From: Brachybacterium sp.
GTDB taxonomy: Bacteria > Actinomycetota > Actinomycetes > Actinomycetales > Dermabacteraceae
DNA: 7,222 bases
Direction of reading: 5' to 3'
NCBI GenBank assembly: GCA_027322375.1
Contig: DAHVRS010000054.1
Location: 1-7,222 of the forward strand
Shown: positions 1 to 6,756 of the stretch, one piece after another
Numbering within the stretch: position 1 is the stretch's first letter
Layout of the letters: the number at the start of each line of letters is the position of its first letter
Notes under the pieces: model-generated
Databases searched by the model: none
Seen by the model: the letters and a program-made list of their open reading frames with translations, nothing else
Told to the model about the DNA's origin: nothing
Translations under genes and position numbers: made by a program

Positions 1-425
1 TCCTCGGCCGGCTCTCCGGTGGGCGCGGTCCAGCGGGTGCTCGCCGTGGCGGCGGCGAGGTCGAGGATCCGACGGGTGCTGACGGCCGACGGGCCCGCGG
101 CCGCCTGCTCGATCACCAGGTCGGCGAGCGGCTGGTAGGCCTGGGTGTACCCGCGCTGCAGCATCTGCTCGAGCCGGGTCGCCTCGCGGCGGTCACCGCG
201 GGCGAGGGCGGCGCGCAGCGGGGCGAGCACCTCGGGGCCGCCGACGGGACGGTCGTCGTGCCGGTTCCCGGCGGCGGTCGCGGGGCTGCCGGTCCAGCAG
301 GAGTCCTCGTTGAGCTGGAAGCGGGAGGCGGCCGGGTCGCCGAAGACCATCGCGCCGAGGCGCCCGTTCCCCAGCGGCAGGGCCTCGGTCCAGCGGGCGG
401 CGGGGTCGTGCAGCAGCATCTTCAT
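1..425 (-). CDS. GH95-family glycosidase (alpha-L-fucosidase-like), N-terminal part only
   Basis: This gene starts at the ATG at 425-423 and runs off the left edge, so only the first 141 residues are visible; GH95 enzymes are usually about 700-800 residues. The N-terminus carries the GH95 signature: a WTEALPLGNGRLGAMVFG stretch (residues 12-29), then QLNEDSCWTG (37-46) and YQPLADL further on, as in the N-terminal beta-sandwich of GH95 proteins. The family acts on terminal alpha-L-fucose and, in some members, alpha-L-galactose by inversion. The catalytic residues lie in the missing part, so activity cannot be judged. The start is supported by a GGAGGA ribosome site at 435-440 and by the ATGA overlap with the stop of the alpha/beta hydrolase gene, which implies translational coupling; an alternative ATG lies two codons in. 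No signal peptide is visible, so it probably acts in the cytoplasm on imported oligosaccharides. The family call is firm; the substrate is inferred. Confidence 0.88.
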   Translation of the reverse strand, partial: MKMLLHDPAARWTEALPLGNGRLGAMVFGDPAASRFQLNEDSCWTGSPATAAGNRHDDRPVGGPEVLAPLRAALARGDRREATRLEQMLQRGYTQAYQPLADLVIEQAAAGPSAVSTRRILDLAAATASTRWTAPTGEPAE

Positions 426-1192
426 CGCGAAGAGTCCTCCAGAGTGGTGAGCAGAGCGTCGGGGGCGTCGTGCATGACGAAGTGGGCGGCGCCGGGCACC
501 CGCACCGAGCGGATCCCGGCGGTATCGAAGCGGTCCTGCCGGGTATAGGTGCGCTGCTGCCCGGTGACCAGCAGCACCGGCTGCGGCAGGTGTTCGAGCA
601 GGTCATTCGTGGCGGCGGCGTGCTCGTCCAGCAGGGAGCGGGCGCTGCGCACCAGGGCATGCGGGGCGGTGAGCCGCACCTCGGCCCGGCGCCACTCGGG
701 CTCCCGGGCGAGGATCTGCTCGAAGCCGCCGCGTTCCAGCTCCTCCTCATCCACCAGGGCGATGTCCTCCGGCCCGGGGACGGGCACGTCGAGCGCCGGT
801 TCGACGAGCACGAGCCGGTGCACGAGCTCGGGGTGACGGGCCGCGAGGTGCACGGCGATCGTGCCGCCGAGGCTGTGCCCGAGCACCTCCCGTGGCCCGC
901 CGCCCTCGGCCTGCAGCAGGGCGGCGATCGCCGCGGCCATCTCCGGCAGTGTGTACCCGAATCCCGGCGGGGCGTCGCTGCGGCCGTGCCCGGGCAGGTC
1001 CGGGATCAGGGCGGCCCGGCAGCGGAGCGCCGCGAAGGGCGCCCAGCTCGCCGCGCCGTGGCAGCCCAGGCCATGCAGGTGCAGCACCTCACGCCCCTGC
1101 TCGCTCCTCGGCCCGCCGCCCGGCAGGCGGAGGCCGCGCAGCTGGGCGCCGCCCGTCGAGAGCGGGACCGTGACCAGGGGCGGCGTGCTCAT
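422..1192 (-). CDS. Alpha/beta hydrolase, probable esterase of the operon
   Basis: A 256-residue alpha/beta-hydrolase-fold protein. Visible motifs are the oxyanion-hole HLHGLG (38-43), DLPGHGRS (65-72), the nucleophile elbow GHSLGG with Ser107, and a C-terminal GAAHFV with the expected catalytic His237. The acid is less clear: after strand beta-7 (PVLLVTG, 205-211) the residue at the usual Asp position is Arg214. Asp220, or Glu131/Asp135 after strand beta-6, could serve instead. There is no signal peptide, so it is probably cytoplasmic. The gene overlaps both neighbours by ATGA (1189-1192 and 422-425), so it is most likely translated together with the CE8-CE12 esterase and the GH95 enzyme. 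By context it may remove an acyl or other ester group from an imported pectic oligosaccharide. The fold is also used by lactonases and C-C hydrolases, so the substrate is unknown. Confidence 0.85.
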   Translation of the reverse strand: MSTPPLVTVPLSTGGAQLRGLRLPGGGPRSEQGREVLHLHGLGCHGAASWAPFAALRCRAALIPDLPGHGRSDAPPGFGYTLPEMAAAIAALLQAEGGGPREVLGHSLGGTIAVHLAARHPELVHRLVLVEPALDVPVPGPEDIALVDEEELERGGFEQILAREPEWRRAEVRLTAPHALVRSARSLLDEHAAATNDLLEHLPQPVLLVTGQQRTYTRQDRFDTAGIRSVRVPGAAHFVMHDAPDALLTTLEDSSR

Positions 1193-2781
1193 GGGAGCAG
1201 GCCCAGCTCCCGCAGTCCGGTGGTGACGAGCTTCGCCACGCGGGTGGCCCCGGCAGTGCTGAGGTGGGTGTCGTCGCGCTCACCGTCCGGGAAGCCGGGC
1301 CATTGGCCGGGCTCGAGCCACAGGAAGGTCTCCTTCGACCGCTCCTCCCCGTCCGCCTCCCACATCTCGAGCGTGAGGTGCGAGAGGTCGATCAGCGGCA
1401 CGTCCTCCTCCGCGGCGAGGGCGCGGACCGCCTGCGGGTAGCCGCCGTGGGTGGGGACCGCATGACCGTCCTCGAAGCGGCGGCGCTCGATCGAGGTGAG
1501 CAGCACGGGGATCCCGCCGCGGGCCCGTGCCCCCACGAGCATCCGCCGCAGCGCCGCCGGATAGGCGAGGTGCACGTCCGCGAAGCGCTCGTCGTCCTTG
1601 GGATCGTTGTGCCCGAAGGCGATGAGCACGAGGTCCCCCGGCCGCAGCTCCTCGAGCGCGCGGTCCAGGTGCCCCTCGGCCAGGAAGCTCGCCGAGCTGC
1701 GGCCCGAGACGGCCCGGTTCAGCACCTCGAGGCCGCTGGCCGCGCCGAGCTGCATCCCCCACCCCTCCCGCGGAGCGTGCTCGGGCGGGTACTCGCTCGC
1801 CGTCGAGTCGGAGAGCACGATCGCTCGCGGCGTCCCGCCCGGGGCGGGGGAGGGGATGTCGAGCCAGGTCGCGGGATCGGGAGCGGCGGGCAGCTGCGGG
1901 CCGCTGCTGGAGCGGCCGTTCCAGTCGTTGCCGTGCTCGGCCAGGCGGGCGTCCTCCCAGGCGAAGCCGCCCATGGCGCTCCACGGCTCGGCCGCGACAT
2001 GCGGGCCGATGGTGCAGGCGCTCACGATCCCCTGGCCGATCGCATCGGGCTTCCCGCCCGGATGCCAGGGCCGGCCCAGGCGCACGCTGCCCGCCGGGAC
2101 ATCGTCCGTCGCCGTCAGCTGTGCCCCGTGCACGAGGATCCCGCGCGGGTTCTCGCGGGCCGTCGAAGGGGCGAGCAGGTACCCGGGGCCGACGCTGCGG
2201 ATCTCCCCGCCCTCGATCAGGGCGGTCGCGCGGCCGTAGAGGAAGTCCACGTCTCCCACGATGAGGCAGTCGCGCAGGTGGACGCGCCGCACCGAGGCCC
2301 AGCCGGGAGCATCCAGCAGCACCGTGTCCTGCTGGCCCAGCAGGTGGCAGCGCTCCACGAGGATGCGGTCGCCACGGGTGCGCAGCGCGATCGCCTGGGT
2401 GTCGGGCCAGTCGGGGTGGAGCCGCTTGTCGAAGGAGTTCGCGACGGTCAGATCGCGCAGGGTGACCTGGTCGGCGTCGACGGTGAGCGTCGCGCAGTCC
2501 TGCACGTACGGCATGCCTGTGCGGTCCCGCGCCCCCTGGTGGAGGCCGAACACGATCCGCACGTCCTCGGCACGGCCGGTCGCGGAGCGGATCAGCAGCG
2601 GCGCCGCCCGCGGCGCGATCACGACCTGCTCCACGTACTCGCCGGGCTCGATCACGACCTCGCGCACCGCCGGATCCGCGAGCGCCAGCGACAGCGAGGG
2701 CAGCGTCCCGGCCCGTCGGCCGACGCGGACCGCACCGACGGCATCAGCCGCAGAGGCGGGCGGGGTGGAATCGACGGTCAT
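1189..2781 (-). CDS. Two-domain esterase: CE8 pectin methylesterase + CE12 rhamnogalacturonan acetylesterase
   Basis: With the ATG at 2781-2779 this is a 530-residue protein. A GTG at 2796 would add five residues, but AAGGAG lies four bases before the ATG. Residues about 15-285 form a pectinesterase beta-helix: QAIAL with Gln129, GQQDT with Gln151/Asp152, GDVDFLYG with catalytic Asp179, and LGRPW with Arg237/Trp239. These match the catalytic set of plant and bacterial pectin methylesterases. Residues about 315-530 form an SGNH/GDSL domain of the rhamnogalacturonan acetylesterase type: SDST with nucleophile Ser326 (Ser replaces the usual Gly of GDS), NRAVSGRS with Gly360, GHND with Asn392, and DDTHL giving the Asp503/His506 dyad. 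The predicted role is removal of methyl esters from galacturonate and acetyl groups from rhamnogalacturonan. No signal peptide is present, so it should act on imported oligomers, whereas most pectin methylesterases are secreted. It overlaps the downstream hydrolase gene by ATGA. Domain calls are firm; the exact substrate is inferred. Confidence 0.92.
   Translation of the reverse strand: MTVDSTPPASAADAVGAVRVGRRAGTLPSLSLALADPAVREVVIEPGEYVEQVVIAPRAAPLLIRSATGRAEDVRIVFGLHQGARDRTGMPYVQDCATLTVDADQVTLRDLTVANSFDKRLHPDWPDTQAIALRTRGDRILVERCHLLGQQDTVLLDAPGWASVRRVHLRDCLIVGDVDFLYGRATALIEGGEIRSVGPGYLLAPSTARENPRGILVHGAQLTATDDVPAGSVRLGRPWHPGGKPDAIGQGIVSACTIGPHVAAEPWSAMGGFAWEDARLAEHGNDWNGRSSSGPQLPAAPDPATWLDIPSPAPGGTPRAIVLSDSTASEYPPEHAPREGWGMQLGAASGLEVLNRAVSGRSSASFLAEGHLDRALEELRPGDLVLIAFGHNDPKDDERFADVHLAYPAALRRMLVGARARGGIPVLLTSIERRRFEDGHAVPTHGGYPQAVRALAAEEDVPLIDLSHLTLEMWEADGEERSKETFLWLEPGQWPGFPDGERDDTHLSTAGATRVAKLVTTGLRELGLLP
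1193..1211 (-). promoter_or_regulatory. Hairpin next to the start codon of the alpha/beta hydrolase gene
   Basis: The last codons of the CE8-CE12 gene contain a perfect 6-bp inverted repeat, GGGAGC / GCTCCC with a 7-base loop, ending directly at the hydrolase ATG (1192-1190). The left arm holds GGGAG, the only Shine-Dalgarno-like run nearby, about 15 bases from the ATG. A ribosome finishing the upstream gene would open the hairpin, so it may enforce translational coupling. This is a structural inference. Confidence 0.35.
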
Positions 2782-2785
2782 GGTG

Positions 2786-2791
2786 CTCCTT
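2786..2791 (-). promoter_or_regulatory. Ribosome binding site for the CE8-CE12 gene
   Basis: AAGGAG on the minus strand lies four bases before the ATG at 2781. It falls inside the extra five codons of the alternative GTG start at 2796, which itself has no comparable site, so the ATG is preferred. Confidence 0.7.
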
Positions 2792-2800
2792 CGCACGAGC

Positions 2801-2820
2801 TGACGCGAGATGACGCGAGA
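2801..2820. repeat. Perfect tandem 10-mer TGACGCGAGA x2
   Basis: Two exact head-to-tail copies (2801-2810 and 2811-2820) lie in the 80-bp gap between the LacI-DUF6807 stop and the CE8-CE12 start. In the operon transcript this falls about 10 bases upstream of the ribosome site. A less exact third copy (6 of 10) may follow at 2791-2800. It could be a protein-binding site, part of a leader structure, or a simple slippage duplication; the sequence alone does not tell. Confidence 0.6.
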
Positions 2821-2830
2821 CTGCAGGGGT

Positions 2831-2847
2831 GGCGCACGGCGGGCGCC
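2831..2847. other. Short GC-rich inverted repeat after the LacI-DUF6807 gene
   Basis: GGCGC (2831-2835) and GCGCC (2843-2847) form a 5-bp stem with a 7-base loop. An overlapping 10-bp palindrome, CGGGCGCCCG, covers 2840-2849. No T-run follows on either strand, so it is not a typical intrinsic terminator. It might modestly reduce read-through into the CE8-CE12 gene or stabilise the 3' end of the upstream message. Chance is possible in DNA this GC-rich. Confidence 0.3.
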
Positions 2848-2861
2848 CGGGGGGACGGGGA

Positions 2862-4838
2862 TCAGGGCAGCGGGGCGGCCGGGCCCTCCGCGGCGGTGAT
2901 CGCCGCGAGCAGATCGGGCACCTCGTCGCTGATCACCGGATGGTCGAACACGGCGGTGCGCACCACCACGTCCAGATGCTCACCCCGTTCGAGGCGGCGC
3001 GGGGCGTCCCAGGCGAGGCTGGTGCCCACCCCGAGATAGTCGGAGGCACGCACGAACCAGGGGTCGATGCGTCCCTGCGCCTCCTCGTCCTGCACCATCA
3101 GCAGGCTGCTCCAGGCGTTGCCGTGGCGGCGCTGCACGATCACGAAGGGGCTGCGGGAGCCGTGGGCCACGGCCTCCCCGCGGCCGCCCTCGACGAGCAC
3201 CCGCACCTCGTCAGCGCCGGGGAGCCGCCAGAACAGCCCGCCGTAGCCGGCGCCGAGTCGGCCCCGGTTCGCGGGGCTGGTGAAGGTGACCGGATCCGCG
3301 CTGGGGCGCAGCCGGCTGCGCCAGCGCAGCCCCCAGCCGTGCGGACCGGGCAGCAGGTAGGTGCCTAGGCGGCGCTCCTCGTGCAGCAGGTCGGAGCCGT
3401 CGTGGGAGCGCCATTGCACGCGCGAGGCCAGCCCGTGGCCGGAGCGGTCCGGGGTCTCCTCGAGCGACTCCTGCACGCCGTGGTTGGCCAGCAGGGTCGA
3501 GCCGCGGCCCTCGACGTAGGTGCGCCCGCCCCAGTAGGTGGTGCCGTTGACGTCGGGGACCGTGAGCGAGAGCCCGAAGTGGTGGCGGTGGTCGCTGGGG
3601 TTCGTGACCGTCATCGCCCGCCCGCCGAGGGAGCGCACGGGATGCAGGTGCGGGCGGGGACTGTGCACGGGCGGCATCGAGCTGCCCGAGGCGGCGGCGG
3701 CCAGCAGCGTCCCCCCGGCGAGCAGGGTCCAGTCGCGGCCCTCCCTCACCCAGCCGAAGGGGAGGGTGGCGAGGTCCTCCGCGGCCGGGTCCTCCGTGCC
3801 GTCGCGGCCCGGCGCCGTGGGCACGCGGGAGGGCGGCACCCGGCCGGTGCTGTCGCCGACCTGCAGCAGCGGTTCGAGCACGGTGACCCCGCTGCCGGCC
3901 TTCCCCTCGGCGTCGTCCAGCCGCTGGTGCAGCAGCGACCAGGCGACCGAGCCCGCGTCGAGCTGCTCCTGGCCCACGCTGGTCAGGCGCGGCACCGCGA
4001 AGCGGGACAGCTCGATCCCGTCGAAGCCGGCCACCGAGATGTCCCCGGGCACGTTGACCCCGAACTCGTTCAGTCGTGACTGCAGCCCGAAGGCGACCAG
4101 GTCGTTGAAGGCGAGGGCCGCGGTCGCCTGCGAGGCGAGCACCGCCTCCGCCGCCTCGTAGCCGGCGGACATCGTCGCCCCGCCGGGCAGCACCTGCAGG
4201 GTCAGCGAGGGGTCGGCGCCGGTGAGGGAGTGCAGGGCCGCGAGCCGCTCGCGGTGGGCGGCGCTGCGGGGCGGCCCTGCGACGTAGACCAGGTCGCGAT
4301 GGCCGAGCTCGCGCAGATGCTCCACCAGCTGGTGCATGCCGCTGGCGTAGTCGATCGCGACCACCCCGGTGCGCGGGTTCAGAGGCCGACGGTTCAGGAC
4401 CACCACGGGGCCGGCCTGGTCGAGGACCTCCTCGAGGCTGAGATCGTCCATCCGCGGGGAGACCAGCATGATCGCGTCGCACTGGTGCCGGGCATCCCGG
4501 GCCAGCCCGGCCTCGGTGTCGGGGGAGCCGGCCTCGGCGACCAGCACGCTGTAGCCATCGGCCTCGGCGGCCCGGGAGATGCCGCGCAGCAGCGACTGGA
4601 ACATCGGATTGCCCATGTCGGGGATGATCAGCGCGATCGTGCGCGTGCGCCCGGTGGAGAGGTTGCGGGCGGTGGCGTTGGGCCGGTACTGGAGGCGCTG
4701 CGCGGCCTCCCGCACCCGGGCCCCGATCCCGGGATCGACCGACGGATGCTGGTTGAGCACCCGGGAGACCGTCGCACGGGAGACCCCGGCCGCCTCGGCC
4801 ACCTGAGTGATCGTGGGGCCGCCACGTCCTCTCGCCAT
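2862..4838 (-). CDS. LacI-family transcriptional regulator fused to a DUF6807 (PmoA-like) domain
   Basis: This 658-residue protein is about twice the usual LacI length (330-350). Residues 10-29 are the LacI helix-turn-helix (VSRATVSRVLN), 51-60 the hinge helix (YRPNATARNL), and 66-331 a complete periplasmic-binding-protein-like effector domain, with IALIIPDMGNPMF, AFNDLVAFGL and ISVAGFDGIELSRF, ending near LLQVGDST. After a Pro/Asp-rich linker (about 332-355), residues about 360-645 resemble DUF6807, often labelled methane oxygenase PmoA: RPHLHPVRS (395-403), PSDHRHHFGLSL (414-425), DVNGTTYWGG (429-438), later FVIVQRRHGNAWSSLLMVQDEE and RASDYLGVGTSLAWD. That label is misleading: this soluble family occurs in sugar-degradation loci and has no methane monooxygenase activity known to me. 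The start has AGGAG at 4844-4848, and its ATG shares one base with the GH43 stop (TGATG). It probably represses this locus with a pectic sugar as inducer. The fused domain may sense or modify a sugar, but its job is unknown. Confidence 0.9.
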   Translation of the reverse strand: MARGRGGPTITQVAEAAGVSRATVSRVLNQHPSVDPGIGARVREAAQRLQYRPNATARNLSTGRTRTIALIIPDMGNPMFQSLLRGISRAAEADGYSVLVAEAGSPDTEAGLARDARHQCDAIMLVSPRMDDLSLEEVLDQAGPVVVLNRRPLNPRTGVVAIDYASGMHQLVEHLRELGHRDLVYVAGPPRSAAHRERLAALHSLTGADPSLTLQVLPGGATMSAGYEAAEAVLASQATAALAFNDLVAFGLQSRLNEFGVNVPGDISVAGFDGIELSRFAVPRLTSVGQEQLDAGSVAWSLLHQRLDDAEGKAGSGVTVLEPLLQVGDSTGRVPPSRVPTAPGRDGTEDPAAEDLATLPFGWVREGRDWTLLAGGTLLAAAASGSSMPPVHSPRPHLHPVRSLGGRAMTVTNPSDHRHHFGLSLTVPDVNGTTYWGGRTYVEGRGSTLLANHGVQESLEETPDRSGHGLASRVQWRSHDGSDLLHEERRLGTYLLPGPHGWGLRWRSRLRPSADPVTFTSPANRGRLGAGYGGLFWRLPGADEVRVLVEGGRGEAVAHGSRSPFVIVQRRHGNAWSSLLMVQDEEAQGRIDPWFVRASDYLGVGTSLAWDAPRRLERGEHLDVVVRTAVFDHPVISDEVPDLLAAITAAEGPAAPLP

Positions 4839-6478
4839 CAGATCTCCTGTTCGCCGCGATGGACGACCACCGGCGCGAAGGATGCCCGGCGGTCCTCGAG
4901 TCGATGGTGCACCATGCCGAGGGCTGTCGCGAACAGGCCCACCTCCGCTCCGATCCAGTGCCCCTTCTCGGCCTGCCAGTCCACCAGCAGCGGCAGGCGC
5001 TCGCCGTCCAGGAGTGCGGTGAGGGTCACCCGGCCGCCGGCGGTGGTGTCGAGCTGGAGGCCGAGGGTGACCTCCGCGGCGGGATCGGCGGTGAGCAGGC
5101 GGTGGACCTGCACTTCCTCGGCGGCGGCGTCGGCGGCCATGGTGCCGGAGGCGAGGGCCACGCCGTCGGCGTCGCGCAGCAGCCCGGCCCAGGCGTAGGC
5201 GTGACCGAGCACCACCAGACCGGCCCGCTCGGGGGACTGCGGCGCCGACGAGGACGCGGGCGCGGGAAGGGTGAGCCGGGTCGACCAGGTGGACGGCTGC
5301 CCCGGCAGCTGCTGGCCGAGGATCGCGCCGAGGTCCCGCAGGTCCCCGCGCGGGCTCGGGGCGAGGGCGAGATCGAGGCGCCCCTGGCCGGTGCGGTGCT
5401 GGCCGGGCCGCGGGTTCGCCTGCCAGTGCCAGCGCGGGGCGAGCTCGGCAGCGGTGAAGTCATCAGAGCGCTGCGGCTCCGACCAGGGGCGCTGGGCGTC
5501 GCCGTCAGGGTCGGAGCCGGCACCGGTGCCGGAGGGCGAGTCGTCGCCGGCGTCGCTGTCGGCGTCGGGGTCCGCGGTCGTCGCACCGAGGGCGGGGAGC
5601 ACGCTGACCGGCCGGCCGCGCACCGCATCGATCGGCTCGCCCATGTGTGGCCAGCCCTCCTCGTCCACGGTGACGGGCTGGGCGTGGGTGACCCGACCGA
5701 ACACGCCGCGGTCCTGGAAGTGGAGGAACCACAGGTTCCCCTCGGCGTCGTCGACGAGAGCGCCCTGGTGCGGGCCGTTGACGGGGGAGGAGTCCTGTTC
5801 GAGCACGATCCGGTGCTCATAGGGACCGTGGATGTCGCGGGCGCGGAAGACCACCTGGTAGCCGTCGGCGACCCCGCCGGCGGGGGCGTAGATCCAGTAC
5901 CAGCCGTCCCGGCGGTAGGCCTTCGGCCCCTCGAGGGTGACCATGCCGGGAATCGCGTCCCCGTCGATCACGGTGCGGGTGGGGGAGAGGGCGGCGGTCA
6001 GATCGGAGGTCACCTCGAGCACGCTGAGCTGGTTCTTCACCCGGGCGCGGGACTTCGCCCAGCCGTGCACGAGATGGGCGCGGCCGTCCTCGTCCCACAG
6101 CGGGCAGGGGTCGATGAGACCGTGGCCGGCCAGTAGCAGATGCGGCGCGCTCCACGGCCCGGCCGGATGCGGGGCGGTGAGCACGAAGATGCCATGATCC
6201 GGATCGGGATAGACGATATAGAAGGTGCCCGCGTGCTCGCGCAGCGACGGCGCCCACACGCCGCTGCCGCGACGGGGCAGGGCATAGTGCTCCTGCGGCA
6301 CCAGGGCCGGCAGCGCGTTGGTCACGTGCTCCCAGTCCACGAGGTTGCGCGAGCGCAGCACCGGCAGCCCCGGCGCCCGGTTGAAGCTCGAGGCGATCAT
6401 CCAGAACTCCTCGCCCACGCGGATCGCGTCGGGATCGGGCCAGTCCGCGTCGAGGACGGGGTTCGAACGGTGCTCCAC
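4838..6478 (-). CDS. GH43-family glycoside hydrolase with C-terminal beta-sandwich domain
   Basis: A 546-residue enzyme starting at the GTG at 6478-6476. That start is preceded by AGGAG five bases away, and NPVLDADWPDP begins at residue 6 as in GH43 proteins. The reading frame stays open upstream to 6916, but that part lies in the control region and antisense to the permease gene and looks non-coding. Residues about 6-295 form the five-bladed propeller with all three acids: base Asp15 in WPDPD, pKa modulator Asp123 in LIDPCPLWD, and acid Glu183 in TLEGPK. SSFNRAPGLPVLRSRNLVDWE (30-50) and GVWAPS also fit. A low-complexity Asp/Ser/Gly linker (299-330) leads to a second domain (about 335-546) resembling the beta-sandwich that follows many GH43 xylosidases and arabinofuranosidases. 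It likely removes arabinofuranosyl, xylosyl or galactosyl residues from imported side chains. No signal peptide is visible. First gene of the minus-strand operon. The subfamily is not resolved by eye. Confidence 0.9.
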   Translation of the reverse strand: MEHRSNPVLDADWPDPDAIRVGEEFWMIASSFNRAPGLPVLRSRNLVDWEHVTNALPALVPQEHYALPRRGSGVWAPSLREHAGTFYIVYPDPDHGIFVLTAPHPAGPWSAPHLLLAGHGLIDPCPLWDEDGRAHLVHGWAKSRARVKNQLSVLEVTSDLTAALSPTRTVIDGDAIPGMVTLEGPKAYRRDGWYWIYAPAGGVADGYQVVFRARDIHGPYEHRIVLEQDSSPVNGPHQGALVDDAEGNLWFLHFQDRGVFGRVTHAQPVTVDEEGWPHMGEPIDAVRGRPVSVLPALGATTADPDADSDAGDDSPSGTGAGSDPDGDAQRPWSEPQRSDDFTAAELAPRWHWQANPRPGQHRTGQGRLDLALAPSPRGDLRDLGAILGQQLPGQPSTWSTRLTLPAPASSSAPQSPERAGLVVLGHAYAWAGLLRDADGVALASGTMAADAAAEEVQVHRLLTADPAAEVTLGLQLDTTAGGRVTLTALLDGERLPLLVDWQAEKGHWIGAEVGLFATALGMVHHRLEDRRASFAPVVVHRGEQEI

Positions 6479-6483
6479 AGGGA

Positions 6484-6488
6484 CTCCT
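6484..6488 (-). promoter_or_regulatory. Ribosome binding site fixing the GTG start of the GH43 gene
   Basis: AGGAG on the minus strand lies five bases before the GTG at 6478-6476. There is no ATG nearby in this frame, and the GH43 homology begins five residues later. This site decides for the GTG over the far-upstream in-frame start at 6916. Confidence 0.8.
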
Positions 6489-6516
6489 GAGCTAGGGGCG
6501 GCGCCGGGAACGCGAG

Positions 6517-6534
6517 AAACGGTGAACCGGTTTC
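6517..6534. promoter_or_regulatory. LacI-family operator-like site (GH43 side)
   Basis: AACCGGTT (6525-6532) is a perfect 8-bp palindrome with the central CG typical of LacI-family operators. Its right flank (TTTC) also fits the family's common GAAACCGGTTTC pattern; the left flank does not. Directly next to it, AAACGGTG (6517-6524) is a 7-of-8 match to AANCGGTT. The site lies about 45-60 bp before the GH43 start. The likely ligand is the LacI-DUF6807 protein encoded in the same operon. Confidence 0.55.
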
Positions 6535-6551
6535 TGCGGGCTTGGTCGCAC

Positions 6552-6580
6552 ACCATACCAGCGACCTCGCGGAAGGGGAA
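6552..6580 (-). promoter_or_regulatory. Candidate promoter for the GH43-led operon
   Basis: Read on the minus strand, TATGGT (6557-6552) matches the -10 consensus at 4 of 6 positions. Seventeen bases further upstream lies a weak -35, TTCCCC (6580-6575). Initiation would fall near 6545, so the AACCGGTT element at 6525-6532 would sit just downstream of the start, where a bound repressor would block transcription. This is a pattern match only. Confidence 0.35.
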
Positions 6581-6714
6581 GCGGAGGGCTGCGGGATGTC
6601 GTCGCTCGTGGGCTGCGGCGCCGAGACCTGATCGTGACATGTCTGCAGCCTGCACCGATAGTGCATTCACCGAGGAGGATCGCGCACTGCTCGGAAGAGA
6701 ATCGCCTCGAGGCG

Positions 6715-6743
6715 TTGACAGGGATTGGGTACGCGTCCAGACT
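6715..6743 (+). promoter_or_regulatory. Candidate sigma-70-type promoter for the permease
   Basis: TTGACA (6715-6720) is a perfect -35 match. CAGACT (6738-6743), after a 17-bp spacer, is a weak -10 (3 of 6) that keeps the A and final T of the actinobacterial TANNNT pattern. Initiation would fall near 6750, just before two operator-like elements, an arrangement suited to repression. The -35 is convincing; the -10 is uncertain. Confidence 0.5.
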
Positions 6744-6756
6744 GTGGCGAACGCGA

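Noticed and set aside
1264..3039. Long plus-strand open frame of 591 residues opposite the CE8-CE12 gene
   Set aside because: Its composition (Arg, Gly, Ala, His-rich with no recognisable motif) is that of an antisense shadow in GC-rich DNA, while the minus strand shows full catalytic motifs.
3360..3680. Possibility that the DUF6807 part of the regulator is a separate internal gene or that the fusion is a frameshift artefact
   Set aside because: The frame is continuous with a normal Pro/Asp linker. The internal ATG at 3677-3675 lacks a ribosome site, and no stop or frame change occurs between the domains.
3211..4482. Minus-strand frame of 423 residues within the LacI-DUF6807 gene
   Set aside because: It is an out-of-frame Arg/Pro/Gly-rich shadow of the real gene with no domain signature.
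4859..6136. Plus-strand frame of 425 residues opposite the GH43 gene
   Set aside because: Gly/Val/Arg-rich antisense shadow; the minus strand carries the complete GH43 catalytic triad.
6636..6643. Palindrome GACATGTC as a further operator
   Set aside because: It does not share the AANCGGTT form of the other sites, is only 8 bp, and lies away from either candidate promoter start; chance is likely.
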